From contig JBANDB010000007.1 of NCBI GenBank assembly GCA_037576215.1, forward strand, positions 5,239,001-5,303,000: a DNA stretch of 64,000 nt. Direction: 5' to 3'. Source of the stretch: Armillaria gallica. Its lineage: Eukaryota; Basidiomycota; Agaricomycetes; Agaricales; Physalacriaceae. This document shows, piece after piece, positions 1-9,859 of this stretch. The number at the start of each line of letters is the position of its first letter. The stretch's first letter is position 1. The position numbers and the translations under genes were made by a program. Below the pieces are notes generated by a model. The model was not told the origin of the DNA, did not search any database, and was given only the letters and a program-made list of their open reading frames with translations.

Positions 1-852
1 ATTTATCATAACATTGGAACACATGTATGCAGATAAGGGTAAAATTTCTAAGGAAACGGACCACAAGTGGGAGCTACAGAAAATCATTTATCCAAATTTT
101 GCATATCCCGACCACCCGCAGTAGCGTTGCGACGCCCGCCAAGCTTCAACCACCAATGACTGCCATGTGCAAGAAATATGTATGCGTTATGCAGCATTCA
201 ACATATGTCGTACAAGACCAGCTCAAACTCCACCTTGCTGATCAAGAAGCCCAGCCGAAGCGAGTGGCTTGGAATGGTCTGAACTAGATGAAGAAAGGTT
301 CTGAATTTTGTATAGAAATTATCTCCTGTAGGACAAGAGTGAGCACGGACGCCTCTCCTGGCACGGTGGGAGTCGTGCGTAATGGAAGGGAATTCGTCGT
401 GTCACGACCCGGCAGTGGGCATTAGGACTCGGCGCGTCCGACCATCCACGTAGAAACACAACTTCGCCACCCGACCAGTCCATTCGCAAGCTCACCTCAA
501 AAACAACCAAACAACTGGATAAGGAATTGGCATGAAGACGTGTAAGCTTGTGAACGTCGAACGGAATGGCTAGCAAGTCTAACCGGCAACTTGAAGTGAG
601 CAGGATTTCTACCGGACCCAATAACTTCAGTGACTATCAGAACTCGGAGCCTCAATAGTACTGAAGGATGCGTCCACGATGAGTCACCGCCTGATTTCAG
701 GACGCTCAGTGTTGCGGCTTTCGCAAGAACGGTTACATGACTCTTTGCTTGGGTGTCATTGGTCAATCAGTCTGTGACCATAAAGTTTGAAGCTACAAAT
801 TGATTTCATGCAACGCGTCTACGCCAGGTGCCCTTGTCCATTCTACATATTA
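1..852. other. No recognisable gene
   Basis: Only short overlapping frames are open on both strands, none with a recognisable motif or a convincing exon-intron chain. I see nothing definite here. Confidence 0.5.
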
Positions 853-2198
853 TCAAACAGTCATGATAGACATCCTCTCGCTACTTAAGTATATGTCTAG
901 GTCATCAGCATTCATAATAAACGATTTGCTACCCCCTCCGAGGAATCGCTTCATCATAGATTCAATGACCTCTCCTGCACCACTGGCATGCAAAACCCTG
1001 GCAAGAGAGTAATGGAATTGAATGAGCTGGCGGTTTGGTCGAAGTTCAGCCGAACATCCTTCAAAGGAGATGACATCAATATTACTACTACGGATACCCA
1101 TTATCCCCGGAACATTGCGAATAAAATATTCGAGGTGGTACCGGTCGTGATGATCAGGCTGGTTATATCCTATCAATATGCCCACAAGAACGATAAGATA
1201 GCAGCTTACATCGGGACGCAACGACCACCCAAATTGATCAAAAATCGAATGAAGAGTGTGTTCCAGCGTTATTCCGTTGTAGACATGGTCGATGTTATCA
1301 TCAAGTTCGGCGACCTGTTCTTCGGATAGAGCAATAAAGTGGCGCAACATATCCCAAGTGGCATACTCGGCCAAAGAATTCTATATCATATTTATACTCA
1401 GTTGAAGATCTAGTAAATGGACGGCAAGGCACACCTTGGAACGCTTTCCGGCTGCCACCGCCCTCTTGAAGATATGAGCTGTTTTAACGTCCGCTGTAAG
1501 ATCTGTCGAATCCAGAGTAGTTGATTTCCAATCGATAAGTTTTGATATAATACAGCGAGAACCATCACGTTCTTTCACCTGAGCACATATAGGAGCACAA
1601 TGCATTCGATGGGCATATTTGATACGCACCGTATCCTCGAACGTTCCTTTACGTAGACGACTACCCTTGAAATGGAAGGTTTCGGTCTCATTGAGAGTCG
1701 GTGTAGCGATTTCCGAAGTAGAATGATGCCCTCGAATATCACTTTCATTAGCTTTGACTACAGTAAATAGTCAATATTGCAGACGAGAAAAATGAGTAGC
1801 TACGTACAAGGCCAGAAGAGGTACCGGACCCAGGTATTAGCCAGTTCTATCAGCCGCTCAATGCCATAGTCCTGGCCAGCAGTAATGATTGCACAGGCGA
1901 CGTAGCGACGAGGCGTTTTGCTGTCATCTTCTTCGGCTCCAGTGGCGTGATCGAGCATGGCCTCTAAGACCGCCTCTGGGTGAATATCTTTATCGACGGT
2001 AGAGGGTCGTTCGAGACGGCAACCTGGGTCATCACGGAGAAGTGAAATATCTGCCTGTGCTCGAAGGATGAACGTGCGTGTGGGTGTCTTGCTCTCCATT
2101 TTTTCTTGAACAGAACTGAAGAAGACATCAGAAATAGTCGACCAGCTACTTGAATCGGTCTCATTGAATAGTAATGAAGCCATCCTTCTGTTGAGCAA
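853..2198 (-). CDS. HNH endonuclease-domain protein (HNH_2-like)
   Basis: Three exons join cleanly: 2198-1808, 1757-1435 and 1380-853. The introns are 50 and 54 nt, with GTACGT and GTGTGC donors, and the product is 413 aa. Around residues 170-260 it carries the fungal HNH_2 pattern: a start KERDGSRCIIS, then VKTAHIFKRAV where the first histidine of the metal site would lie, then NGITLEHTLHSIFDQF with the conserved Asn and final His. Known members are predicted nuclease folds of unclear cellular role that are multicopy in mushrooms. The N-terminal 130 residues match nothing I know. The frame is open throughout, so the gene looks intact. The fold is fairly certain; nuclease activity is inferred. 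Confidence 0.8.
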
Positions 2199-2313
2199 GA
2201 GTACGCGTATAGTCCTAGAATAACTTTGTTAAAACAGAGGCAGAGTGTGCATTGGGCATTTAACGGTCGTTCCGTCAGATATCAAAAGTAAAATTGACAC
2301 CATCAACGACAAT

Positions 2314-2811
2314 AGCCTGATACCCGGGGCGGGGGTCCACAGAGGAACCCCCCAATCTCAACGATTTTCGAACTCCGAAAGGATGCCGACGACAAGCCGG
2401 CACGTGCTCCGAGTTCTCATGGTGCGACGCGTCTCCAGAGTATCTTTACGCCAGTATGACACTCTTTGAGACCTTTCATGAAGGTCCTTGTTGCTCTAAT
2501 CGTCTGCTGTATGTAGGATAGCCAAACAGAAGCACATCTGGATAAGTAATTACCATCATTGGACTCTTTGAGCTGCACGGAGCATTTTCTTTTGCTGAAA
2601 GACCTCTGATGCTATCCAACTCCTCCAGGTTTATATTACATGGTCTTTATGCTATAATAATGTTGGGGTGCAACGATCCGAAGTCCTCAGTTCTACAAGT
2701 CAGTGATGTGTCATCATGTATTAGTGAGCCGGACAGCCGGATCATGTCTGAGTTTGAAATATGCTGAGATTTGGGGGTTCCTCTATAGACCCCCGCCCCG
2801 GGTACCAGGCT
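2314..2811. mobile_element. MITE-like element with long terminal inverted repeats
   Basis: The ends are inverted copies of one another. From AGCCTGATACCCGGGGCGGG at 2314 the left end runs about 62 bp; the reverse complement from 2811 gives AGCCTGGTACCCGGGGCGGG and then the same GTC..AGAGGAACCCCC..AATCTCA order, roughly 80-85% alike. The interior of about 370 bp is AT-rich and has no convincing ORF. Size, long inverted ends and lack of coding capacity fit a non-autonomous DNA transposon (MITE). I could not settle on a target-site duplication, so the superfamily is open. Confidence 0.65.
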
Positions 2812-3275
2812 TTATATACAGATACGAGTTCTGCGAGTATATAATAAAGCTGGACTTGCCAGGCTACAACGACAAAGTTTGCCGTTATCAAGTCATGTGA
2901 TTTGCATGACTTCCCAAAAATGTAAGATTCCCCGATTCTTTCCGACTAGCGGTCGTCGGTCGACGACTATCATACCTTGCTTAAGCAGTTTTCATCACTA
3001 AAGTTACTCCGATAATAATTGACACTAATCATACACTGACGCTATTCATACACTGCAGTGTGACACTACTGGCAACAATAATCATACATGGTATAGCCAA
3101 TATCGATCCGGACACTCTCAAAGTACGAAGTTTCTTCCCCTCGCCTTTTCCGCAATCTCCATTTTTTCGTTTACCCTTTACTGGTTTGGACTGAACGGTT
3201 TCCGTCTTTTGTTTTACATTATTTTGATTTTCGTATCGATCACTACCGCTTCTTGGCTTCGTATCACCATCACCT

Positions 3276-4246
3276 ATGTATCTGTCCACAAATATACGTT
3301 CGTTCGAGCCATACCCGTCACGTCCTTTGTGCCTGCCGACGTCTATTCCCAACACTATTACCTCGAAATCCAAGAAGCAGCGTAAGAAGTCAAAGGTCTC
3401 GAAACAGAATTTGAATGGTATCACCTCTAGTGAACCCGTCATATTACCTGGTCCTGACCTCATACCTTCCTCGAACGACAATATCGACATAACCTCAACT
3501 ATACCTTCAGAAGTCCGGAATGACGAGCCAGAAATTATTGCTATTGATGATGACGACTATACTCAGCCTGCGACACAAACGCTCATAGCGCAAACATCCG
3601 CCGACGTTGATCGCCGAGCGACCATGGAATCTCATGCTTTACAATACTTGAAACAGTAAGCTACCTGTTCATTTCTGCTTTCCTGTCATTGTTAACATAC
3701 CTTCAAAATACGTTGTAACATTTGATCACGACCGCTCGCTTCTCCACGAAACCTATACTGAGAACGCCCTTTTCATCGTACACGACTTGAAGCCTCTGCC
3801 AATGTTTGAGGCCCATTTGTTCATTGGATGCGAAACGTCATCAAGTAAATACCAACTCCTTTTTTTTCCCTTTATTTTACAATCCTTATTGATCTACCCA
3901 GACACGACTCTTAAAGTAAGGCCAGCAGACATCGTTGACACGCTCAGTTCTTTTGGGAAGTACCAGTTCTTTCCGCGGCGTGCTACACTGAATGCCGACT
4001 ACGACCTCCTATACCTCGGGAACCTACTGACTGTACACGGTCAGGTCGTCGATCCGCGGCCAGACGAGGAGGACGCCAGGGTGGCTGTTGACCAAAGCTT
4101 TGTTCTATGCTCGTATGTGCTGGCGTTGCTACTAAGACTTTGTGCACTGACTTTTTTCAGCAATGAGGTAATTTCGGGTCCGTGGCCGTTGGTAGCTATT
4201 TCTCATCAGATGGTATTGCGCGACCTGGCTTGGCTCCCGGCGTCTC
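3276..4246 (+). CDS. Possible gene, unrecognised (nuclear-type acidic/basic N-terminus)
   Basis: A Lys-rich stretch (SKSKKQRKKSKVSKQ) is followed by a Ser/Pro-rich part and an acidic block, EIIAIDDDD, resembling a SUMO-interacting or acidic patch. This open frame ends at a good donor (GTAAGC at 3656). Further open stretches at 3787-4246 could be later exons, for example a segment reading NADYDLLYLGNLLTVHGQ, but I could not join them with confidence. No family is recognised. The 3' part runs into the duplicated segment that begins at about 4247, so the gene may be truncated by it. Confidence 0.3.
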
Positions 4247-5118
4247 AGTTTCTTTCGGCAGACTCTTCCGTGTACCAAGTCCCTCGGGGTCCTGAATCAT
4301 ATACTTGGTCTTATTTACGGACAGAGATTTGGACGAGTGATCAACCTAAACTAACACCACTCGATTCCTCGATGCTACAGGTAACAGCTTGAGTAGATCA
4401 TAGAATACTCGTATGCCTGCCTACTCGAGCAAGAGGCTGTCGACTATGAATTCAGAAACCCTGTTGAATTTTTTTGTGAGTTCTCTGGTATTATAAATAG
4501 CAGCCTGAAAATTATTACTTACCAAACAGAAAATCCTGAGAAATGTGCGCATTCGGCGGGCAAAGCTGATCTTCTTCGCATGAATGGTATGACTGCCGGC
4601 AGACGAGATACTTCCACGAGTGTCCATATGCGGAGAAACATTCTCAGAGGGATGGATGGATTTTCTCTTCCGCATTGACGAAGAGCTCTTCGCTCCTGAA
4701 ATCCGATCCGGTTGCGGCACTGATTTCCTAACAGAAGGGCTCCTCCTTCTGTTAGGCCATAGCATCTCCTCCGTCGGAGAAGACCAGTTATCTTTGTTGA
4801 AGAAATACGCTTCTTCAGGACATGATGCTGGTGGACGAGCATTAGCAGCATCAAAGCCTCCTTGCATTACATTTTCGTCGATATCCGTCTCCAAGACCTC
4901 GAGGTCAGGACAGACCCCCACGGTCATGTAAACAGCACACAGATTTGCTCCTCTCATCTCAAGCGTCCGTACTCCAGTGAATGGACCACAGGAACGGGGC
5001 TTCCTGTATATGTCTGGGTAGTAGAAATGTTGCTCAGAGGCGTATCCGTATCGTTCGCGAGGCGAATAGTTAACATCAGTCGTATCGTACGTGAATATCA
5101 GCCGCAAGTGGCCATCCC
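4247..5118 (-). pseudogene. Copy 1 of an inverted duplication carrying an F-box/LRR-like remnant
   Basis: This segment is the reverse complement, by eye well over 80% identical, of 15812-16700. On the minus strand it encodes TDVNYSPRERYGYASEQ, then RTLEMRGANLCAVYM and CPDLEVLETDID, a leucine-rich cadence like the C-terminal part of fungal F-box/LRR proteins. It then continues into a Ser/Arg-rich tail (RRRSPSVRKSVPQPDR). No F-box or credible start precedes it, so I read it as a gene fragment copied with its flank. Similarity to copy 2 stops at about 5118 on one side and about 4247 on the other. Confidence 0.55.
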
Positions 5119-5534
5119 TGTAGTCTATTGTTTAACGCGGGGGGTTTTACTTGCAACCGTGTTATTACAAAGCATGACATAATTTGATTGCCGTCGATCG
5201 GCACTGCGCCAAACGGAATCGAATTTGAGGATCCCGGCGGCAAGTTTACAGTGCCGATTGCAAGCCGGTCAGCGTGTCTAGACAGCAAATAATGCATATA
5301 CCACCTTTCCCTTCATAATAAATTCATTTTATGCGTTAAGAGACTTTATATCGTGAATAAACAACTCTCTATAGTCTTCAAACGCGTCCCAAGACCCCGA
5401 ATAAATCAGTTACGCGCTGCCGGGTTTCCATCAAATTAGTAATAACTGGGTTGCAAGGCAGATGGCCCGATTAAGCAACAGACTACATACAGACCGTCCC
5501 TCCCTTCCATCAATAGGTCTGTATCGTTGTCTGT
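5119..5534. other. Intergenic, nothing recognised
   Basis: No open frame with a family signature; no repeat shared with the rest of the window was noticed. Confidence 0.5.
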
Positions 5535-6050
5535 CTACGAGAGACTACCATCCCTGTGGGCTTTAGCGAAAAGACCCTGGATATCAATTTGTAGCCAGCA
5601 AGGAAAGCGCTGAGGATAATTTTGGAATAGCATGGTAATCCTGGGGCATCGCGGGGGAGTTCTGACGATGAAGTTGGCCCGTGTCACTTCTCCATAGGTG
5701 GATCCAATGGTCATCAAACGACAATGACTGGCTAAGTAATCATAAACAGAAAACTGTGTTGCATTGATGGTAAGGGTGCCGCTATAAAGTGGTCGCCGAG
5801 GGATTCTAGAGGGAATGGTGAGGTAGTAGGAGTATTGCGGTGACACAAAGTAAACATTCGTCAATGATTCTCGTAAAAAGGCGAACAACCACTGCGAGGA
5901 TACACGTAGAGACGTTTTCATGAACACGAGGCGGTCTTTATGAGTAAGAGGAAGCTTCCACGTCTCGTGGATGATGAGCTCGCCTATTTCTGCGGGTAAT
6001 ATAGACATGAGAGATGGTGGATAGGGGACAAATCGGTGGCGGTGCAACAC
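5535..6050 (-). CDS. F-box-like hypothetical protein
   Basis: A single-exon frame of 171 aa. Near residues 15-30 it reads SILPAEIGELIIHETWK, the usual opening of a large Agaricomycete family (leucine-proline, then E-I-x-x-x-I-I) that resembles a degenerate F-box. It is followed by the family's stretch on recognised or unrecognised helices: KDRLVFMKTSLRVSSQWL. Relatives are presumed SCF adaptors or orphan F-box proteins, but substrates are unknown. The frame stops after about 170 aa, shorter than many relatives (250-400 aa), so the C-terminal part may be missing or in an unrecognised exon. An internal start at the Met of MSILPAE is an alternative. Confidence 0.5.
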   Translation of the reverse strand: MLHRHRFVPYPPSLMSILPAEIGELIIHETWKLPLTHKDRLVFMKTSLRVSSQWLFAFLRESLTNVYFVSPQYSYYLTIPSRIPRRPLYSGTLTINATQFSVYDYLASHCRLMTIGSTYGEVTRANFIVRTPPRCPRITMLFQNYPQRFPCWLQIDIQGLFAKAHRDGSLS

Positions 6051-6535
6051 GAATTTCCCTCTGCAATGTTTTCGGTATTTTTCAACGCCTCCCCGTATTT
6101 AGCCTGTACTCATAATGATAACATACCATTTCTCATTATGTTCCTCCTCTGTCCTTACCAATGTGCCACGGGGTGTCTCTACTTCGCGAGACGTGCTCAA
6201 AACAGTACGAGCCTTCGTGGTCGCAGCATGACTCTATGGCTTCTAGTATGTCAGGGCTGTGGATCTGGCCGTCCCGGATTAGGACCTTGCCCCGGTAACA
6301 ACACCAACACCAGCACCACGATTGGTACGTGCGAAGCTGCTCTACAGCAATGGTCTTGTCCTGTTAATATGACAGTAGTGGCACTTCATGTTCCCTTCCA
6401 GTTCGAAGCTCTATCTTGCTTGTATTGGGACTTATGTTGTTGTAATATTGACCCCGTATGAATGTGAACAAGTATAACCACAGAAAGGTAACTGATGATG
6501 CGATACTGAGGGACTTGGTACCGTACGTCCGATAA
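6051..6535. other. Intergenic, nothing recognised
   Basis: A plus-strand frame is open over part of this stretch but shows no motif or plausible domain. Confidence 0.4.
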
Positions 6536-7032
6536 GTTACAATTCGGCTACGCTTCCTGCGCTAAATGAAGATGGTCAATACAATGACACACCACGAGAT
6601 GACAAGTCATACCTGAAATGGACGATTTAGAGCAGACACCTTCTCCTCGTCACCGTAGTAGCCAGCATGCGAAGAAGACGTTGTGAATCCTGGAGGATGG
6701 TGGAGCTCATTTCCGTCAACTGACGTCTCGGTGGACGAAACAGCTTTCAATGCACCCTGGGTACTGTAGATTGAATCTACCGACTATCGACGAAGTCTGT
6801 GATGGCAAAGTTCCTGCAGACTAGACCGTACAGTGTGTACTTCAGTAGCGTCGGGGGGTGTCGAGCCGTGGTCCGCACAGAACGGCGTGTACTTGAAGTC
6901 AAAGGGCCACTTGAATGGCAGAAGATATTTCGAGTGACCAGCTACTAGGATATTGGCTGAAGCTTGAGCTTGAGGCAGACGCCATGTGAGATACTCAAGG
7001 ATAGTACCTATCTTGCAGAGATTGAAACTCAA
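6536..7032 (-). pseudogene. Rearranged fragments of the local YLKPRP family
   Basis: On the minus strand the family's early exon is visible (HSKYLLPFKWPFDFKYTPF, then DATEVHTVRS). It jumps directly to sequence matching the family's last exon, without the middle. Downstream, 6536-6780 holds another piece matching the family's 3' end, including the terminal-intron region. This order can only come from internal deletion or nested rearrangement. No complete product is possible. Confidence 0.65.
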
Positions 7033-7661
7033 GCAAAGTCTAGATGTGGCACCAATCGCTCCGTATTGTTATTAACCACGTAAATGCAGGTACTGAGGGA
7101 CTTGGTCCTGTATATTAGATTGAATCCGCTACACGCCAACAGACTCGGCCACGATTGCGCTGGATGAAGATTTGGCAGTACAGATGACAGATATGGGATG
7201 ACAAGACGCACCGGGAATAGTAGAGCAGACAACCTCACTTCGCTACCATAATCACCAGCACGCGAAGAAGACTTCGGATCCGTAGCACTGATTTCGCACT
7301 TGAGCTGGAAACAAACAAAGAGCCACCACAAGCTGAAGAAGGCCATGCCATGCAGAGCGATGGAATTTATTGGGATCGGGAACCTCGGTATCAAGACTGG
7401 GTATGAGTTCGTTGTAGAACGTGGACAGGTCACAGCGACGAGGCTAAAGCAGGTGACTGTGAGTGTATACTTCTGTAGCACCGGAAGGCATCGCTCCATA
7501 GTCCAAGAAGAACGGCCCATACTCAAAGTCAGAGGGCCGTTTGAATGGGGAGTGGCCAGGCGCGCGGGATATGGTCGAAAAGGTTCAGGCAGATAGGGGT
7601 ACAGTATACCAAGCGGAGATTGAACTGACTTCCCTCCCCTTGTGTCGCTCGCCCTCACCAC
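7033..7661 (-). pseudogene. Degraded copy of the local YLKPRP family
   Basis: Reading downward from 7661, all landmarks of the family can be followed in sequence: the N-terminal exon, the CEDH region, and the last intron/exon at about 7140-7200. They fall in shifting frames, and frameshifts separate recognisable blocks. It lies head to head with the intact gene at 7670, so the two may share what is left of an intergenic promoter. Confidence 0.6.
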
Positions 7662-7669
7662 GGCCTACC

Positions 7670-8444
7670 ATGGCCAACTTGCTTCGCACCGCCAAGTCCG
7701 GTAGTGACTGGACGACTAGCGAACTAGACGCATACCACATCAAGATAGTTCCTGTTGATCCCCTCGACTTCTTCGGCGTGCAAGCTTTGCCGCAACCGCA
7801 GGTCGACCCAGACATCCTTGAACACGTCGAAGCCGCGGATATGATACAGGACAGAAACGCGGAGCTTATCAGTCTGCTTGACTTGGCAAGCGCAGTGGTT
7901 GATTTCGCAGTGGAGCTTTTCAAGGTACTAGGTTACGTCAAACGCGACAGACTAGCCCGCACCCGCGTAGAGCTTCCTCTCCTCATATGCGGCGAATACC
8001 ACCACACCAGGACTGATGTCTGCCTTGTCGACTGCTCTCGAAACGACATCCTCCTCCTCGTCCAAGAAGACAATGAATCTCAGCTTGTCGCGGAGGCTGT
8101 AGCTGCCTTTTCGCAGAACAATCAGAGTAGAAGGGATATTGGGCTGCCTCCGTTGGACGAGAAGGTGGGTGAAACTATCTCTTTGTCCTCGTTTATTCAA
8201 CTGCTTCCTTCGGTAGATTATGCCTGGCATCGTGATGTTGGGTACGACGCCCACTTTCTACAAGATCCCTGTCTCCCAAAGCCTCCTATATCATATCCGC
8301 CATGGCACCTATCCTCCAGAGCTCACGCAGGTTACTTGCTGCGCCGTCCCTGTCCCATGTCCTGGTGAGGGCATGAAACCGTTGGATAACAGAAAGGAAA
8401 TTTTTAGATGCTATGAAGCTTTCAAGGCGATTGTTGGAATTTGA
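7670..8444 (+). CDS. Conserved Agaricomycete protein of unknown function
   Basis: Two exons, 7670-8164 and 8217-8444, with a GTGGGT donor and GGTAG acceptor, give 240 aa. The start MANLLRTAKSGSDWTTSEL and the following DAYHIKIVPVDPLDFFG are the hallmark of a large protein family found in very many copies in mushroom genomes. The middle (LICGEYHHTRTDVCLVD, LLLVQED) and the C-terminus (GMKPLDNRKEIFRCYEAFKA) also match that family as I know it. The function is unknown; a nuclease-like or restriction-like fold has been a guess for such V-C-L-x-D / L-V-Q-E-D patterns, and I do not assert it. The gene appears intact. I chose the internal Met because family members begin there; the upstream in-frame extension lies over the divergent pseudogene. 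Confidence 0.8.
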
Positions 8445-8929
8445 CTTGGGAATCATACTGTATATCATTTGTATAGATTATCATCTTGAACCTGATTTTG
8501 AAGGGTAAACATTCTTCGGAGAGCAAAAATTGCTGATCGTGGTCCTGAGGGCTACTCGAGACGTGTCTGCAACTTGTATCTCTCACATAACCAAAGAAGT
8601 GACTTGCCTCAGTCCTCAGGTTTCATATTTGTGGATAAATAAACCGTTCCAAGACACCCAGGACAGCCCTGCGATTGTGGTACTGGTTTCTTACGCTCAT
8701 TAGCTCGAGAGTTCCTTCATGATCAATTTCATAGGATTGGCAAAAGGTAAATATTGTAATGTACCACTCAGGACCAACGATGATTGTTGAGAACCTATTA
8801 CTAGGATAGTCGAGAACAGAATGCGTATGTCGCGTCTAGTTTTTGGATTACTTACTTTCAGGCAGACGAAGTTGAACTTGAGGATTGATTGAGGAAAAAA
8901 ACAACGCTGTCATATGGATATTGGACCCC
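8445..8929. other. Intergenic, nothing recognised
   Basis: No coding or repeat signal seen. Confidence 0.5.
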
Positions 8930-9215
8930 ACTCAGACGTCAGTCGAGCCTCCACCATCCTCCAACAACGGAGGTGGACGAGGGACGATGGGACTGGAACG
9001 TCGGCCGGTATCGAGGGCATAACTGGGATTGATAGTGAAAGTTTCACCGAGCCCTTGCCATCACCTACAATGTCTTCGTCCCATGCCAGCAGCTAGTGAC
9101 GAGGTGTGTTCTAATTTATCCATTCTGGGTACGTGTCTGTCATTGTACTGACCGTGCCAAGGATCCTTGTCGTTGTCGATGTATAGCGGATTCAACCTCA
9201 TATACAAACGAGACA
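8930..9215 (+). pseudogene. 3' remnant of the local YLKPRP family
   Basis: On the plus strand, GAGCCTCCACCATCCTCCAA and the later segment with TGTCATTGTACTGACC and CCTTGTCGTTGTCGATGTAT match the C-terminal exon, last intron and last exon of the family copies at 14.5 and 33 kb. The 5' part of the gene is absent. This is a 3' relic. Confidence 0.55.
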
Positions 9216-9859
9216 GAACTTCAAATTGGAAAGGATCGCTACTGGACATGCTTGCATCCAAGACTTGTTCGCTACCTTGGCAAATATTATAGCAAAAAAA
9301 GGTAGTCCAATATGGGCGTGATAGCGTCCAAAAATTCCGATGGTTGCAAGTGGTTTTTCTTTGGGCGCAAGTTGATTATTGGTTGACAATACCTAAGACA
9401 AAGAAATCTGATATCAGTCTTCATTGCGTGAAATGGCGACGAAGAAATAGGTAAAGCCAATGGATTCAAAGCCTAATGAGTTTGGTCCACCACAACAAAG
9501 AAGCCAATGTTCATAGCAGGCTATTAGCAGCTGCCGAAATGATGTTGGCCCGTTCAACCACCTCGTCCCTCTCACGACCCGCAGATCTTATCCGGACGTT
9601 TATGAGATTATGATATCAATTGTCGCCCCCCCTGACGTACATAGTCCATATTCATAGAAATTATTATCGATCAGTCAACCTGGGGGAGGATGCAAGCCTG
9701 TGTTAACTTGCGCGCTTGGTTACTCAACTTGTGTCCAGAAGTGTCCACCTGCGCCTATCTGACCTTTTAGACGCTATCACGTATCGTTGATCCTAGTCCT
9801 GCAAATTATGATGATATCAATGGAAGAGACATTAAATAACTTGTTGTCGATATTTATAT
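9216..9859. other. Intergenic, nothing recognised
   Basis: Downstream of the MLKL-like gene. No gene or repeat was recognised. Confidence 0.45.

Noticed and set aside
7300..7596. Plus-strand frame opposite family copy A2
   Set aside because: Antisense shadow of the degraded family copy; no motif of its own.
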